Shown here: one piece after another, positions 26,420 through 34,060 of the stretch
Position numbering within the stretch: the first letter of the stretch is position 1
Layout of the letters: every line of letters begins with the position of its first letter
Made by a program: the position numbers and the translations under genes
Notes under the pieces: generated by a model
The model's input: only the letters and a program-made list of their open reading frames with translations
Databases searched by the model: none
Told to the model about the DNA's origin: nothing
Source of the DNA: an uncultured Alphaproteobacteria bacterium
GTDB taxonomy: Bacteria > Pseudomonadota > Alphaproteobacteria > Rhodobacterales > Rhodobacteraceae
Length of the DNA: 34,060 nucleotides
Direction: 5' to 3'
Assembly: GCA_902584635.1 (NCBI GenBank)
Contig: CACIAQ010000019.1
Coordinates: 1 to 34,060, forward strand

Positions 26420-27649
26420 TTAAATAGCTCCCGAGTCCCTTAGCCCTTTTATTTGATCATCACTGAACCCGAGCATTTCTTGTAATATAGCTATATTATC
26501 TTCTCCAAGCTTTGGTGCCCTTCTAATTTCGGTTTCGGCCATATTCGAAAGCTTTATTGGATTGCCAAAGACTTTAACAACCTCATTTAGTACAGGCATA
26601 TCAATGATCATTTTTCGATCTATTAATTGAGGATCGGAAACAACTTCACCAATCCCTTTGATAGGGCTTAGTGGAACTTTATCGGCTAGCATGGTTTCGA
26701 GCTCGGCCTTAGTGTATCTGGAAAACCACCCATTAATAAGAGGCTTTATTCGTCTGTCATAAACTTCCTTTTTGAAACGCTTGTTCATGGTATCAATTTC
26801 AGGGTCTGACGCTAAATCATCACAATTAAAAACTTTTAGTGTTTCTCGCCATTGCTTATCGTTATACCCACCAAAAAATACGAACCCATCCTTGCAGGAA
26901 AATTGTTCATATGGTCGGACAAAGGCATGGTCATTTCCGGTAGGGGTGGCCTCTACGCCGTCGACAGAATAACGAAGAAGCGCACTTTCTGTTAAGCATA
27001 AAGTCGAGTCAACCTGAGCTACATCAACTAATTGTCCTATTCCTGTTTTTTCTGCCTCTCTGAGTGCAACGATAGTCCCAATTGTACCGAAAAAACAGGC
27101 TGCCAAATCTCCAATAATAGTGCCTACCCTTACCGGTGGCCTGTCAGGATAACCGTTCATAGACCAAAGACCACTTTCAGCTTGTCCAGTATTGTCAAAA
27201 CTTGGTCTTGACGACTTTGGTCCCGTCTGACCAAAACCACTTATTGAAGTATATACCAGTGCGGGGTTTTCTTTTTTAAGATCTTCATATCCCAAACCTA
27301 AGCCGTTCATCGCTCCAGGTCGAAAATTCTCAATCAAAATATCTGCTTTTTTTACCAATTGCTTTAAGGTTTTTTTACCTTCTGCATTTTTTAGGTTGAG
27401 AGTCATGCCTAACTTATTCCTATTATATTGAGCAAAAAAAGCACTTTCCTTATCCGTTTTTGTAAAGGGAGGAAAGTTTCTTGTGTAATCAGGGTCTTCC
27501 GGGTTTTCAATTTTTATAACCGCAGCTCCCAAATCTGCAAGGATCATCGCACTGTAGGGGCCAGCGACTACTCGGGTTATATCGAGGACGACCACACCCT
27601 CTAGAGGTAGATTCTTATTTTCAGATTTTTTGTTTTCGGTTGAAGTCAT
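26420..27649 (-). CDS. Family III (CaiB/BaiF) CoA-transferase
   Basis: This 409-residue protein is a CaiB/BaiF acyl-CoA transferase, which moves CoA between carboxylic acids and forms interlocked dimers. Key segments are VLDITRVVAGPYSAMILADLGA at the N-terminus (positions about 20-41), VIKIENPEDPD, ADILIENFRPGAM and IGDLAACFFG with the catalytic Asp181. The donor and acceptor acids are unknown. It sits between a sugar-type ABC transporter and a PhyH-type oxygenase, an unusual place, which suggests the imported compound or its product is handled as a CoA thioester. The ribosome-binding site before the ATG at 27649 is weak. Confidence 0.9.
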   Translation of the reverse strand: MTSTENKKSENKNLPLEGVVVLDITRVVAGPYSAMILADLGAAVIKIENPEDPDYTRNFPPFTKTDKESAFFAQYNRNKLGMTLNLKNAEGKKTLKQLVKKADILIENFRPGAMNGLGLGYEDLKKENPALVYTSISGFGQTGPKSSRPSFDNTGQAESGLWSMNGYPDRPPVRVGTIIGDLAACFFGTIGTIVALREAEKTGIGQLVDVAQVDSTLCLTESALLRYSVDGVEATPTGNDHAFVRPYEQFSCKDGFVFFGGYNDKQWRETLKVFNCDDLASDPEIDTMNKRFKKEVYDRRIKPLINGWFSRYTKAELETMLADKVPLSPIKGIGEVVSDPQLIDRKMIIDMPVLNEVVKVFGNPIKLSNMAETEIRRAPKLGEDNIAILQEMLGFSDDQIKGLRDSGAI

Positions 27650-27675
27650 ACAAAAAACTCAAAGTATTTTAAAAG

Positions 27676-29178
27676 TTAATGAACTGCTGCATAAATAATT
27701 TTTTCTTCAGATGCATCCTCTATTTCAAACTCCTCAACGATTTGGCCAAGTCTGGCAACTAAAATTCTATCTGAAATCGACATAACCTCAGGCAAATATG
27801 ATGAAACAACTATAACAGTAATTCCTTCATCAGCTAAAGACTTTATAAAGTCATGTATTTCTTTGATAGCTCCTACATCAACTCCGCGAGTAGGTTCATC
27901 AAAAATTACCACTTTAGGTTTTTGAACTAATCCTTTTGCAATCACTACTTTTTGTTGGTTGCCCCCAGACAATTCAACCACAGGTGAATTGATATCTTTT
28001 GTTTTAATATTTAGCCGCTCTATCCAGTGGTCCGCTAGACTTTTAGCTTCAGACAAGCTTACGGTATTCCAAAGCTTATCTTCTGCTACCATTTTGCCTA
28101 ATTGTATATTTTGACTGATACCAAAGTTTTCGAAAAAACCTTCACTTTTTCTATCTTCAGTTACATAAATGATGCCATCATTAACTGCAGTTCTAGGAAC
28201 AAGATATCTAACATACCTTCCATCTAGAAGAATGTTTCCTCCATGAAATATGTTTCTTTTATATACTCCAGATACTACCTTCATCATTTCGGTTCGCCCT
28301 GAACCAACTAAGCCAAAGACACCAGTAATTTGACCTGAGTAGGCTGAAAAAGTCGAGTTTTTAACCATCGATCCCATAGATAGATTTTCAACTTCAAGTG
28401 TTTTCTTTCCCCTTTTACGTGGCTTTTTAGTTGAAGTTTTTTTTGAGGCATAGGCCGATTCTGTTAAATCTCTACCTATCATTGCCTTAACAATCCGTTC
28501 TCTGTTAAATTTTTTTGCCTTGTCTGTCTCTATAAGTTCGCCGTCACGCAAAACTGTTATTCTGTCAGAATGTTCTAAAGCTTCCTCTAACGCGTGTGAA
28601 ATAAAAACTATAGACACTCCTTCTTTTTTAAGCCTTTGCATTAAACCAAAAAAATGATGCTTCTCTTCTGGTGTCAAGGTTGCGGTTGGCTCATCAAAAA
28701 TAATTACTTTCGCATTATGGTGAACCGCTCTTGCGATTTCGACCATCTGTTTTTGCGCTGCGCCTAATTGCGATACTAATAGGTTTGGGTCAACGTTGAA
28801 ATTTAGCGACTGCAGAAATCGACTTGCTTTAATGTTTAATTTTGCCAAGCTGTTAAAAAAGTTTTCTGCGCCTAAATAAATATTCTGAGAAACAGTCATG
28901 TTTGGTACTAAGCTATTCTCTTGAAACACCATTACAACACCATTTTTTAAGGCCTCCGAGGGAGTTAGAAATGATGTTTCTTTTCCTTCATATATGAAGG
29001 ATCCAGAGGATAGTTGGTATACTCCGGCTGCTACCTTTGTCATAGTCGATTTTCCAGCGCCATTTTCACCAAGAAGAGAGTGTATCTCACCTTTAAAAAG
29101 AGTAAAGTTTACATTTTTTATTGCCTTTACCCCATGAAATTCTTTTGTTCCATCAATGATTTGAAAAATGTCGGTCAC
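27676..29178 (-). CDS. Sugar ABC transporter ATPase, two fused domains
   Basis: This 500-residue protein is an RbsA/MglA-type ATPase with two nucleotide-binding domains. Domain 1 has Walker A GENGAGKST, signature LGAAQKQMVEIARA and Walker B VIIFDEPTATL. Domain 2 has a degenerate Walker A (GLVGSGRTE), signature LSGGNQQKVVIAKGL and FDEPTRGVDVG. A lysine-rich linker (TSTKKPRKRGKKT) joins them. The mix of an altered signature in one half and an altered Walker A in the other is usual in this subfamily and suggests asymmetric ATP sites. The start is GTG at 29178, immediately after the TAA of the upstream propeller gene, with GGAGG ten bases ahead, so translation is coupled. Confidence 0.94.
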   Translation of the reverse strand: MTDIFQIIDGTKEFHGVKAIKNVNFTLFKGEIHSLLGENGAGKSTMTKVAAGVYQLSSGSFIYEGKETSFLTPSEALKNGVVMVFQENSLVPNMTVSQNIYLGAENFFNSLAKLNIKASRFLQSLNFNVDPNLLVSQLGAAQKQMVEIARAVHHNAKVIIFDEPTATLTPEEKHHFFGLMQRLKKEGVSIVFISHALEEALEHSDRITVLRDGELIETDKAKKFNRERIVKAMIGRDLTESAYASKKTSTKKPRKRGKKTLEVENLSMGSMVKNSTFSAYSGQITGVFGLVGSGRTEMMKVVSGVYKRNIFHGGNILLDGRYVRYLVPRTAVNDGIIYVTEDRKSEGFFENFGISQNIQLGKMVAEDKLWNTVSLSEAKSLADHWIERLNIKTKDINSPVVELSGGNQQKVVIAKGLVQKPKVVIFDEPTRGVDVGAIKEIHDFIKSLADEGITVIVVSSYLPEVMSISDRILVARLGQIVEEFEIEDASEEKIIYAAVH

Positions 29179-30264
29179 TTATTTCCATCCTCCTAATTTT
29201 CCATCCCCCCTTGATGTCACCAATATGTTTTGCCGCTCATCGACGACGACACTGGTAGTACCATGAAAATTTCCGTTGGTACGACTGTGATAGCTTGCAA
29301 GTGGAATTAGATCTTTGTCAAATCGCACTACCAGCCCATATGAAAATGCAGGAGCCCAAGGCTTTAGATAACCCATTGTTTTAATTCCCGATTGCTGAAG
29401 AGGTTCTCTGATATGTTTCCCACTTCTGTAAGTGGGAGAGACCCAAAGACTTGGATCAATTTCTGCCATCATTCGACTTTTGTACTCTTCTTCGGTTAAG
29501 ATGAATTCAACCAATTGATTTCTAGGAGCAAAAAAGCAAACTAGAAGCTCTTGATTTTTACTATTAAAGAAGCTTTTGCCGGGATAAGCGGGGAGCTTGC
29601 TTATTTCTTTGTCGAGTTTTTTTGCTAAAGTAAATTCATTATCAAGTTTATGAAACGTAATACGGTGCTTCCAAGACTCTGAAATGCAAAAAGTTGAGTC
29701 TTCAGTAAATGTTAGACCTGTTGGCCAAGCAAGATCCGTCAATATTACCTTTGTACCGGATCCATCTAATTGATTTGCTGAAAGCGTCCCACTGGACCCC
29801 TCAGAGAGAAGGTCATGTTGCCATTGCGTTGCTAAAAACTTTTGTGATCCTGTAGTGTAAATAAGAGTGTCCTTTTGAAAACACATAGAGGTCACACACT
29901 TTTCTTTAAATGTGAACTCCTCTCTAAGCGTTTTAACGTTTAGAATGACGACCTTCTCATCAGCAAGAGCCACAGCAATCTTGGAGCCTGATGAATTAAG
30001 TGTCATCGCTGTTATATCGCTAGAAAACGATTTAATCTTTTTTGGCATTTTCATTGAAGCCATTGAAAAAAGAGTTGATTTTGCTGAAAATAAAATTGTC
30101 GCTCGATTTAATATTAGATTATCAATGTCTTCTTCTTTGTGGATTACCTTGACGTTATCTAAAAACTCATTCGGTTTTAAAGCTCCGTCCATGACTGGCA
30201 CAAATATACTGTGCTTTCCTCTACCAAAAAAATAGTCAATACGATCTTTTACAAAATTTAACAC
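29179..30264 (-). CDS. Beta-propeller protein, SMP-30/strictosidine-synthase-like, probable pseudoenzyme
   Basis: This 361-residue protein looks like a six-bladed propeller related to the C-terminal half of the upstream fusion protein: WPTGLTFTEDSTFCISES parallels FANGVCVTKDCQSILFAET, and LPAYPGKSFFNSKN parallels IPGYPDNINRASDG, with nearly the same spacing (47 against 46 residues). The metal-ligand positions Asn and Asp of that fused domain are Thr182 and Gly229 here, so hydrolase activity is doubtful. There is no signal peptide, so it is cytoplasmic. The frame is open back to 30357, but that would overlap the upstream gene by 92 bases; GTG at 30264, one base after the upstream stop, gives a compact start. 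It may pair with the fused domain or sense a ligand. Confidence 0.72.
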   Translation of the reverse strand: MLNFVKDRIDYFFGRGKHSIFVPVMDGALKPNEFLDNVKVIHKEEDIDNLILNRATILFSAKSTLFSMASMKMPKKIKSFSSDITAMTLNSSGSKIAVALADEKVVILNVKTLREEFTFKEKCVTSMCFQKDTLIYTTGSQKFLATQWQHDLLSEGSSGTLSANQLDGSGTKVILTDLAWPTGLTFTEDSTFCISESWKHRITFHKLDNEFTLAKKLDKEISKLPAYPGKSFFNSKNQELLVCFFAPRNQLVEFILTEEEYKSRMMAEIDPSLWVSPTYRSGKHIREPLQQSGIKTMGYLKPWAPAFSYGLVVRFDKDLIPLASYHSRTNGNFHGTTSVVVDERQNILVTSRGDGKLGGWK

Positions 30265-30265
30265 T

Positions 30266-32389
30266 TTATTTACTACCCCAGTAATCTTGAAACCCACTCC
30301 AGTGTTTATTGGCGTCAGGTATTTTGTACTTACCAATTCTATTATTCTGTATTCCACCTAAATAAAGGTGGCCTTTATGTTCTTTCATAGAAGTTACCAT
30401 TGGATGGTTTCTCGCTTTTAGATCCCAAAGGGACTCAAGCACTTCTCCATTCTCTGTAATCTTTATAACGCAACCGGTATTTATGTTGGGAAACAACCAG
30501 TTGGATGTATTTATACGCCTTGACATTCTCTTCCTAAAGTCAGGAAGGGTTAGCGCTAAATCTAATGCAGGACCTCTCATACCAACGAGCGCAAGCCAAT
30601 AATTACCATCTGAGGCTCGATTAATATTATCTGGATAGCCTGGAATATTATCCATAATAACTTCAGTAGTTCCTTTTTTAGGTCCCTCAAACCAATATCT
30701 GCTCACTTTCATGCCGAAGGTTTCGGCAAATAAAATTGATTGACAGTCTTTGGTAACGCAGACGCCGTTAGCAAACTTAAGATTTCGAATAATGGTTTTT
30801 GTCTTATTTGTTTTTGGGTCATAGCATATAATACGACCGTTCCCTCTACTCTCCACACAATCCATTGGCCAATCTTTTAGACGGTATCTGATTGTTGCCT
30901 CTGAGAAAAATATTCTTCCATCTGGAGCTATATCTAAATCATCAGCGAGGCTAAGCCTCCTATCATCAATTACGGATGTAAGGCTTCGATTGGTTTCATC
31001 GGTAATCTTGGATACTTTTCTATCTTGCGATATTGAAATGACACCCATATCAGGGATACAAGCCACAAGATTATAATCTTTGTCCCATGCTAACCCTAGG
31101 GGGTGACCACCAACATGTGCAAAAACCTCCATTTTCTCATGGTTTTTCCCGTAGAATCGGACTATGTCGCCGTGTCTACTTCCCGCGTATAGATTATCAT
31201 CATCATCTAGTATAACATCCTCTGGTCCCTCAACCTTTCCGAGTCCTATAACACTCACATCTTTCAATTTGTCGTTTACCGCATAGGCTGAGTCGCTCTT
31301 CGCCTCTATAGAGGCAGGAGCGGGCAGTTTAAAATAAGTAGGAGAGACATAAACTTTATTTAATAATCGGAAACGGTTCTTAACCCATCGAACATCTATT
31401 AATATTGTTAGTAATAAGATGATTCCAAATATAAGCTGAATGGCACCACCTTGAATTCCAAATTGAAGTAATCCATTCAGTAAAAGTAATACAATAAGTG
31501 ATCCGAAGATTGCCTTTGGGACGGAGCCTCGTCCGCCACCCAAACTTACTCCTCCTAAAACAGCTGCCGTAAGAATTGTAAGCTCTAATCCCTTTCCGGT
31601 TTCTGCTCCTGTGCTTGCCATTCTTGCGGCATACATAAAACCAGCAGCAGAGCATAAAACACCACACGTAACGTAAGAAAAAAAGATTGTCTGTTTTACT
31701 TTAATTCCCGCATTATAGGCCGATCGTCTAGATCCACCGACAGCTGTTAAATGCCAACCAGGCTTCATCCGGCTAATTAGCAAATGGCCAATTACAAAAA
31801 CAATTGCTGTAGCGACTAAAACAAAAGGTATGCCATATGTATCACCATCCCCAATATATTCCCACATCTCAGAGTCAGGGAAAACCGAAGATATATCTAA
31901 AGCATATTCTAGTAGGAGAAGATCAACGATAGATCTATAAATTATAAGCGTTACTAGAGTGGTCAGGAATGCCCGCATTCCAATAATCCCAATAAAAAAT
32001 CCATTAAACGCACCACAAGTCGCACCCACACCCATTGTAATAAATAAAGTGAAGATGGGATCTAAACTTAAAACATGTACACAGTAAAGTGCTACCAAGT
32101 TAGCTAAAGCAAATATTGATCCAACTGAGAGGTCTAACCCGCCCCCCATCATTACAATAGTCATTCCTAGAACAATTAAGCCGAGTTCAGCATATTGTCT
32201 TCCATATTCTGTGAAATTATAACCAGTGTAGAACCCTGGTAAAATAAAGAGAAGACCAACTCCAACAAAAAGAAGTGTCAAAAATGGTATAGCATTATCT
32301 GCCCAACGTTTTGCCAGTATTTCACCAAATACATGATCAGGGAATATATTATATCGTGCAGTCAAAAACCTTTGTCGTAAAGTACTCAT
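30266..32389 (-). CDS. ABC sugar permease fused to SMP-30/strictosidine-synthase-like propeller
   Basis: Residues about 35-335 form an RbsC-type permease with GLIVLGMTIVMMGGGLDLSV, then LGGVSLGGGRGSVPKAIFG in the ATPase-contact loop. After a linker (about 336-370), residues 370-707 form a six-bladed propeller of the SMP-30/strictosidine synthase superfamily. The three expected metal ligands of that fold are in place: Glu387 (VEGPEDV), Asn541 (FANGV) and Asp587 (YPDNIN), so calcium-dependent lactonase-like activity is possible. RbsC-type permeases have a cytoplasmic C-terminus, so the propeller should face the cytoplasm at the channel exit. The frame is uninterrupted across the junction. ATG at 32389 follows an AGGT element. 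The plain permease upstream in the operon is the likely heterodimer partner. Confidence 0.9.
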   Translation of the reverse strand: MSTLRQRFLTARYNIFPDHVFGEILAKRWADNAIPFLTLLFVGVGLLFILPGFYTGYNFTEYGRQYAELGLIVLGMTIVMMGGGLDLSVGSIFALANLVALYCVHVLSLDPIFTLFITMGVGATCGAFNGFFIGIIGMRAFLTTLVTLIIYRSIVDLLLLEYALDISSVFPDSEMWEYIGDGDTYGIPFVLVATAIVFVIGHLLISRMKPGWHLTAVGGSRRSAYNAGIKVKQTIFFSYVTCGVLCSAAGFMYAARMASTGAETGKGLELTILTAAVLGGVSLGGGRGSVPKAIFGSLIVLLLLNGLLQFGIQGGAIQLIFGIILLLTILIDVRWVKNRFRLLNKVYVSPTYFKLPAPASIEAKSDSAYAVNDKLKDVSVIGLGKVEGPEDVILDDDDNLYAGSRHGDIVRFYGKNHEKMEVFAHVGGHPLGLAWDKDYNLVACIPDMGVISISQDRKVSKITDETNRSLTSVIDDRRLSLADDLDIAPDGRIFFSEATIRYRLKDWPMDCVESRGNGRIICYDPKTNKTKTIIRNLKFANGVCVTKDCQSILFAETFGMKVSRYWFEGPKKGTTEVIMDNIPGYPDNINRASDGNYWLALVGMRGPALDLALTLPDFRKRMSRRINTSNWLFPNINTGCVIKITENGEVLESLWDLKARNHPMVTSMKEHKGHLYLGGIQNNRIGKYKIPDANKHWSGFQDYWGSK

Positions 32390-32411
32390 GATTACCTATC
32401 TAAAAGTGAAG

Positions 32412-32439
32412 TTCTCGAGCCAAAAATTTGGCTCGAGAA
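32412..32439 (-). terminator. Hairpin after the second binding-protein gene
   Basis: TTCTCGAGCCAA (32412-32423) pairs perfectly with TTGGCTCGAGAA (32428-32439), a 12-bp stem with a 4-base AAAT loop. It lies between the binding-protein stop and the fused permease start, the same place as the hairpin in the first transporter operon, and is followed by CTTCACTTTTAG on the minus strand. It probably stabilises the binding-protein mRNA and attenuates read-through. Confidence 0.8.
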
Positions 32440-32449
32440 TATTTAAGTA

Positions 32450-33475
32450 TTAATTGGAAGCTAAACTCTCAACTGTCCAACATGCGCCGGAACCCATGTA
32501 AGATGCCATATTATCCTTGGTAAGCGTCTGAAGTTGAGTAAATAAAGATAACTTTCCCGCTTTTCCAGGCTCATTTCCTGATTGAAGCAAACTCTTTACA
32601 ACATTAGATAAATCTCTAGCTTGCCCTGGAACATCATAGCTTACAAAAACATCGAAAATATCGTTTTTCAAGTTATCGCAGCCATTTTTTCCTCCACCAC
32701 CGGAAGTTGCAAGAAATACTTGTTCTTCCATTCCAGCTTCCTTTACTGCTGCACCGGTTCCAATATCCATTCCATCCCAAAATCCCACAATTCCACATAG
32801 GTCTGAATGTTGTTGAAGCGTTGTTTCAGTAATTGCGCGTGCTTTTGTGGAATCCCAGTCAGCTGCCTGGTTTGATACAACTTTAATATTCGGGTTTTTT
32901 TCGAGTATATTTGAAACACCTCTAAGTTGGTAAGCGCTTGCGGCGGCTGTTAATACTCCTTGTACAATAGCGATCTTTTGTGAAGTTCCGGAGCCACATT
33001 GGTCGATAACTTTTTGAGTCACTAATTCTCCAATTTCAACCCAGTCGGCCCCGACAAATGCATCAGTTGGGAAAGCTGATTTCATATTAACCTGAACAAC
33101 GTGTATTCCTGCTTTCTCAGCTTTTCTAAGAAGTTTTGCATATGTTTGAACATCTGGATTATGCACTACAATCGCATCTGGTTTTTCTGAAATTAGTGAT
33201 GAAATAGCTTTTGATCCTGCATCAGCACTCCAATTAGGGTCTCTCAAAATCATCTCAACGCCCAAAGGTTCAAGAGCTTTTTTCATGCCCGCATACCAGC
33301 CTTCAGTTAAATCAAAACCCATAGCTACGGGTATGAAAGCTACCTTTTTCCCTTCTAAAGCAGAATAATATTTATCCCTTGCGGGGTCTGCAATTCCCAT
33401 CTTTTCTGCGTGAGCATTTAGAGGTAGCAACAGAGCTACCACTGTAATGATCAGTTTTAAAGCTTTATATTTCAT
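32450..33475 (-). CDS. Periplasmic sugar-type binding protein of the second transporter
   Basis: This 341-residue type 1 periplasmic binding protein has a signal peptide (MKYKALKLIITVVALLLPLN, then AHA before Glu24). The mature part shows two Rossmann-like lobes: KKVAFIPVAMGFDLTEGWYA, KPDAIVVHNPDVQTYAKLL, and IAIVQGVLTAAASAYQLRG. Four cysteines in the mature part (DQCGSG, SDLCGIV, KNGCDN, GACWTV) could form disulfides. It is clearly different from the binding protein of the inositol operon and so probably binds another ligand. A GGAGGA site precedes the ATG. It lies between the two permease genes of its operon, an arrangement that should give one binding protein for a heteromeric permease pair. 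Confidence 0.92.
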   Translation of the reverse strand: MKYKALKLIITVVALLLPLNAHAEKMGIADPARDKYYSALEGKKVAFIPVAMGFDLTEGWYAGMKKALEPLGVEMILRDPNWSADAGSKAISSLISEKPDAIVVHNPDVQTYAKLLRKAEKAGIHVVQVNMKSAFPTDAFVGADWVEIGELVTQKVIDQCGSGTSQKIAIVQGVLTAAASAYQLRGVSNILEKNPNIKVVSNQAADWDSTKARAITETTLQQHSDLCGIVGFWDGMDIGTGAAVKEAGMEEQVFLATSGGGGKNGCDNLKNDIFDVFVSYDVPGQARDLSNVVKSLLQSGNEPGKAGKLSLFTQLQTLTKDNMASYMGSGACWTVESLASN

Positions 33476-33509
33476 ATTTTCCTCCTTTGTTTAAAACTTA
33501 TTTCTATTT

Positions 33510-34060
33510 TTAAATATCACCTTGTTGGGTCGTTTGCTCGTCTCTTGGATTTAAAATTGTATCAGTCATAATAGCTAACAATAGAATTATTCCCTTAATC
33601 AAGTTTTGAACGATAAAAGATATATCCATAATCACCATTCCGTTGAGTAGCGTTCCAATTAAGAGAGTTCCTAAAATAACATTATGCATTCCACCCTTTC
33701 CACCCGAAAGTCCGATGCCGCCAACTACAACAACCAAAAGCACATCGTAAATCATTGAGCTTGCTACAATTCGTGTGCTTATTGCACTTATCGCTCCAGC
33801 GGTAAGCAATCCAGCAAAGTACGCCACTGTGCCTGCTAAAATAAAAATCATTACAAGTATTGGTCTAACCGGAACTCCGGCTGTTCTAGCCGCAAGTCCA
33901 CTATCACCGATTGAATATACGAATTTACCAAAAGTAGTTTTGGTAAGCAAAAGGTGCATTATGATTGCCAATATTATGAAACAAATTATGGGCATAGGTA
34001 CACCGAACATTTGACCTCTCCCCAAAAATTCCAGCCAAGCGGCGTCTTCTGGTAAGTAGT
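33510..34060 (-). CDS. Sugar ABC transporter permease, partial (runs off the window)
   Basis: This is the C-terminal part of an RbsC-type permease; the frame stays open to the last base (LPEDAAWLEFLGRG precedes the first in-frame ATG), so the N-terminus lies outside the window. It has segments FGKFVYSIGDSGLAARTAGV and VVGGIGLSGGKGGMHNVILG, the ATPase-contact loop, and ends in a short polar tail after the last membrane segment, as normal permeases do. It lies 34 bases before the binding-protein gene and would pair with the propeller-fused permease downstream. Confidence 0.9.
   Translation of the reverse strand, partial: YLPEDAAWLEFLGRGQMFGVPMPIICFIILAIIMHLLLTKTTFGKFVYSIGDSGLAARTAGVPVRPILVMIFILAGTVAYFAGLLTAGAISAISTRIVASSMIYDVLLVVVVGGIGLSGGKGGMHNVILGTLLIGTLLNGMVIMDISFIVQNLIKGIILLLAIMTDTILNPRDEQTTQQGDI

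Noticed and set aside
30265-30357. A longer N-terminus for the stand-alone propeller
   Set aside because: It would overlap the fused permease gene by 92 bases; a GTG start one base after that gene's stop is more economical and leaves the propeller intact.
1-34060. CRISPR arrays, tRNA or rRNA genes, insertion sequences and prophage genes
   Set aside because: No regularly spaced repeats, no cloverleaf-like segments, no rRNA-like stretches and no transposase, integrase or phage structural proteins were seen on either strand.

Overview
The window is AT-rich, gene-dense bacterial DNA in the standard genetic code, with short intergenic gaps and many overlapping or abutting genes. I read it as a Gram-negative proteobacterium, most likely an AT-rich (possibly marine) alphaproteobacterium. 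The reasons are a PurF C-terminus that lacks the iron-sulfur cysteines, a kinase-DUF2090 IolC fusion, an IbpA-type heat-shock gene behind a sigma-32-like promoter and a ROSE-like RNA thermometer, and periplasmic sugar-type ABC transporters. This placement is inference. A hemG gene, better known from gammaproteobacteria, is a mild conflict.

Region 1 (1-11.7 kb) is mixed housekeeping and accessory content: an MFS transporter, purF, a SAM methyltransferase, a zinc-less quinone reductase, an internally duplicated ferredoxin-like-fold protein, hemG, a small heat-shock protein, a broken adenylate cyclase/TPR gene, a RecD2-like helicase and a long glutathione-S-transferase-like protein.

Region 2 (11.7-22.8 kb, all minus strand) is one probable ten-gene operon for inositol uptake and breakdown. 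Read from its promoter end it runs: binding protein, permease, single-domain ATPase, iolC-DUF2090, iolD, iolB, iolE, a second IolC-like kinase, a second IolB-like isomerase and a class II aldolase. The isomerase, kinase and aldolase steps therefore each have two candidate proteins. iolA and a regulator are not in the window.

Region 3 (22.97-25.1 kb) holds two convergent Gfo/Idh/MocA dehydrogenases. One is divergent from the inositol operon; the other is a good IolG and lies at the end of the next operon.

Region 4 (24.1-34.06 kb, all minus strand) is a second sugar-type ABC operon that runs off the right edge: plain permease (partial), binding protein, a permease fused to an SMP-30/strictosidine-synthase-like beta-propeller, a separate related propeller that appears to have lost its metal ligands, a two-domain ATPase, a CaiB-type CoA-transferase, a PhyH-type dioxygenase and iolG. 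The fused permease-propeller with its apparent pseudoenzyme partner is the most unusual part of the window. A speculative reading is import of a cyclitol or sugar-acid/lactone compound coupled to cytoplasmic lactone hydrolysis, followed by CoA activation, oxidation and dehydrogenation feeding the inositol pathway. No stretch longer than 300 bases is without a gene.
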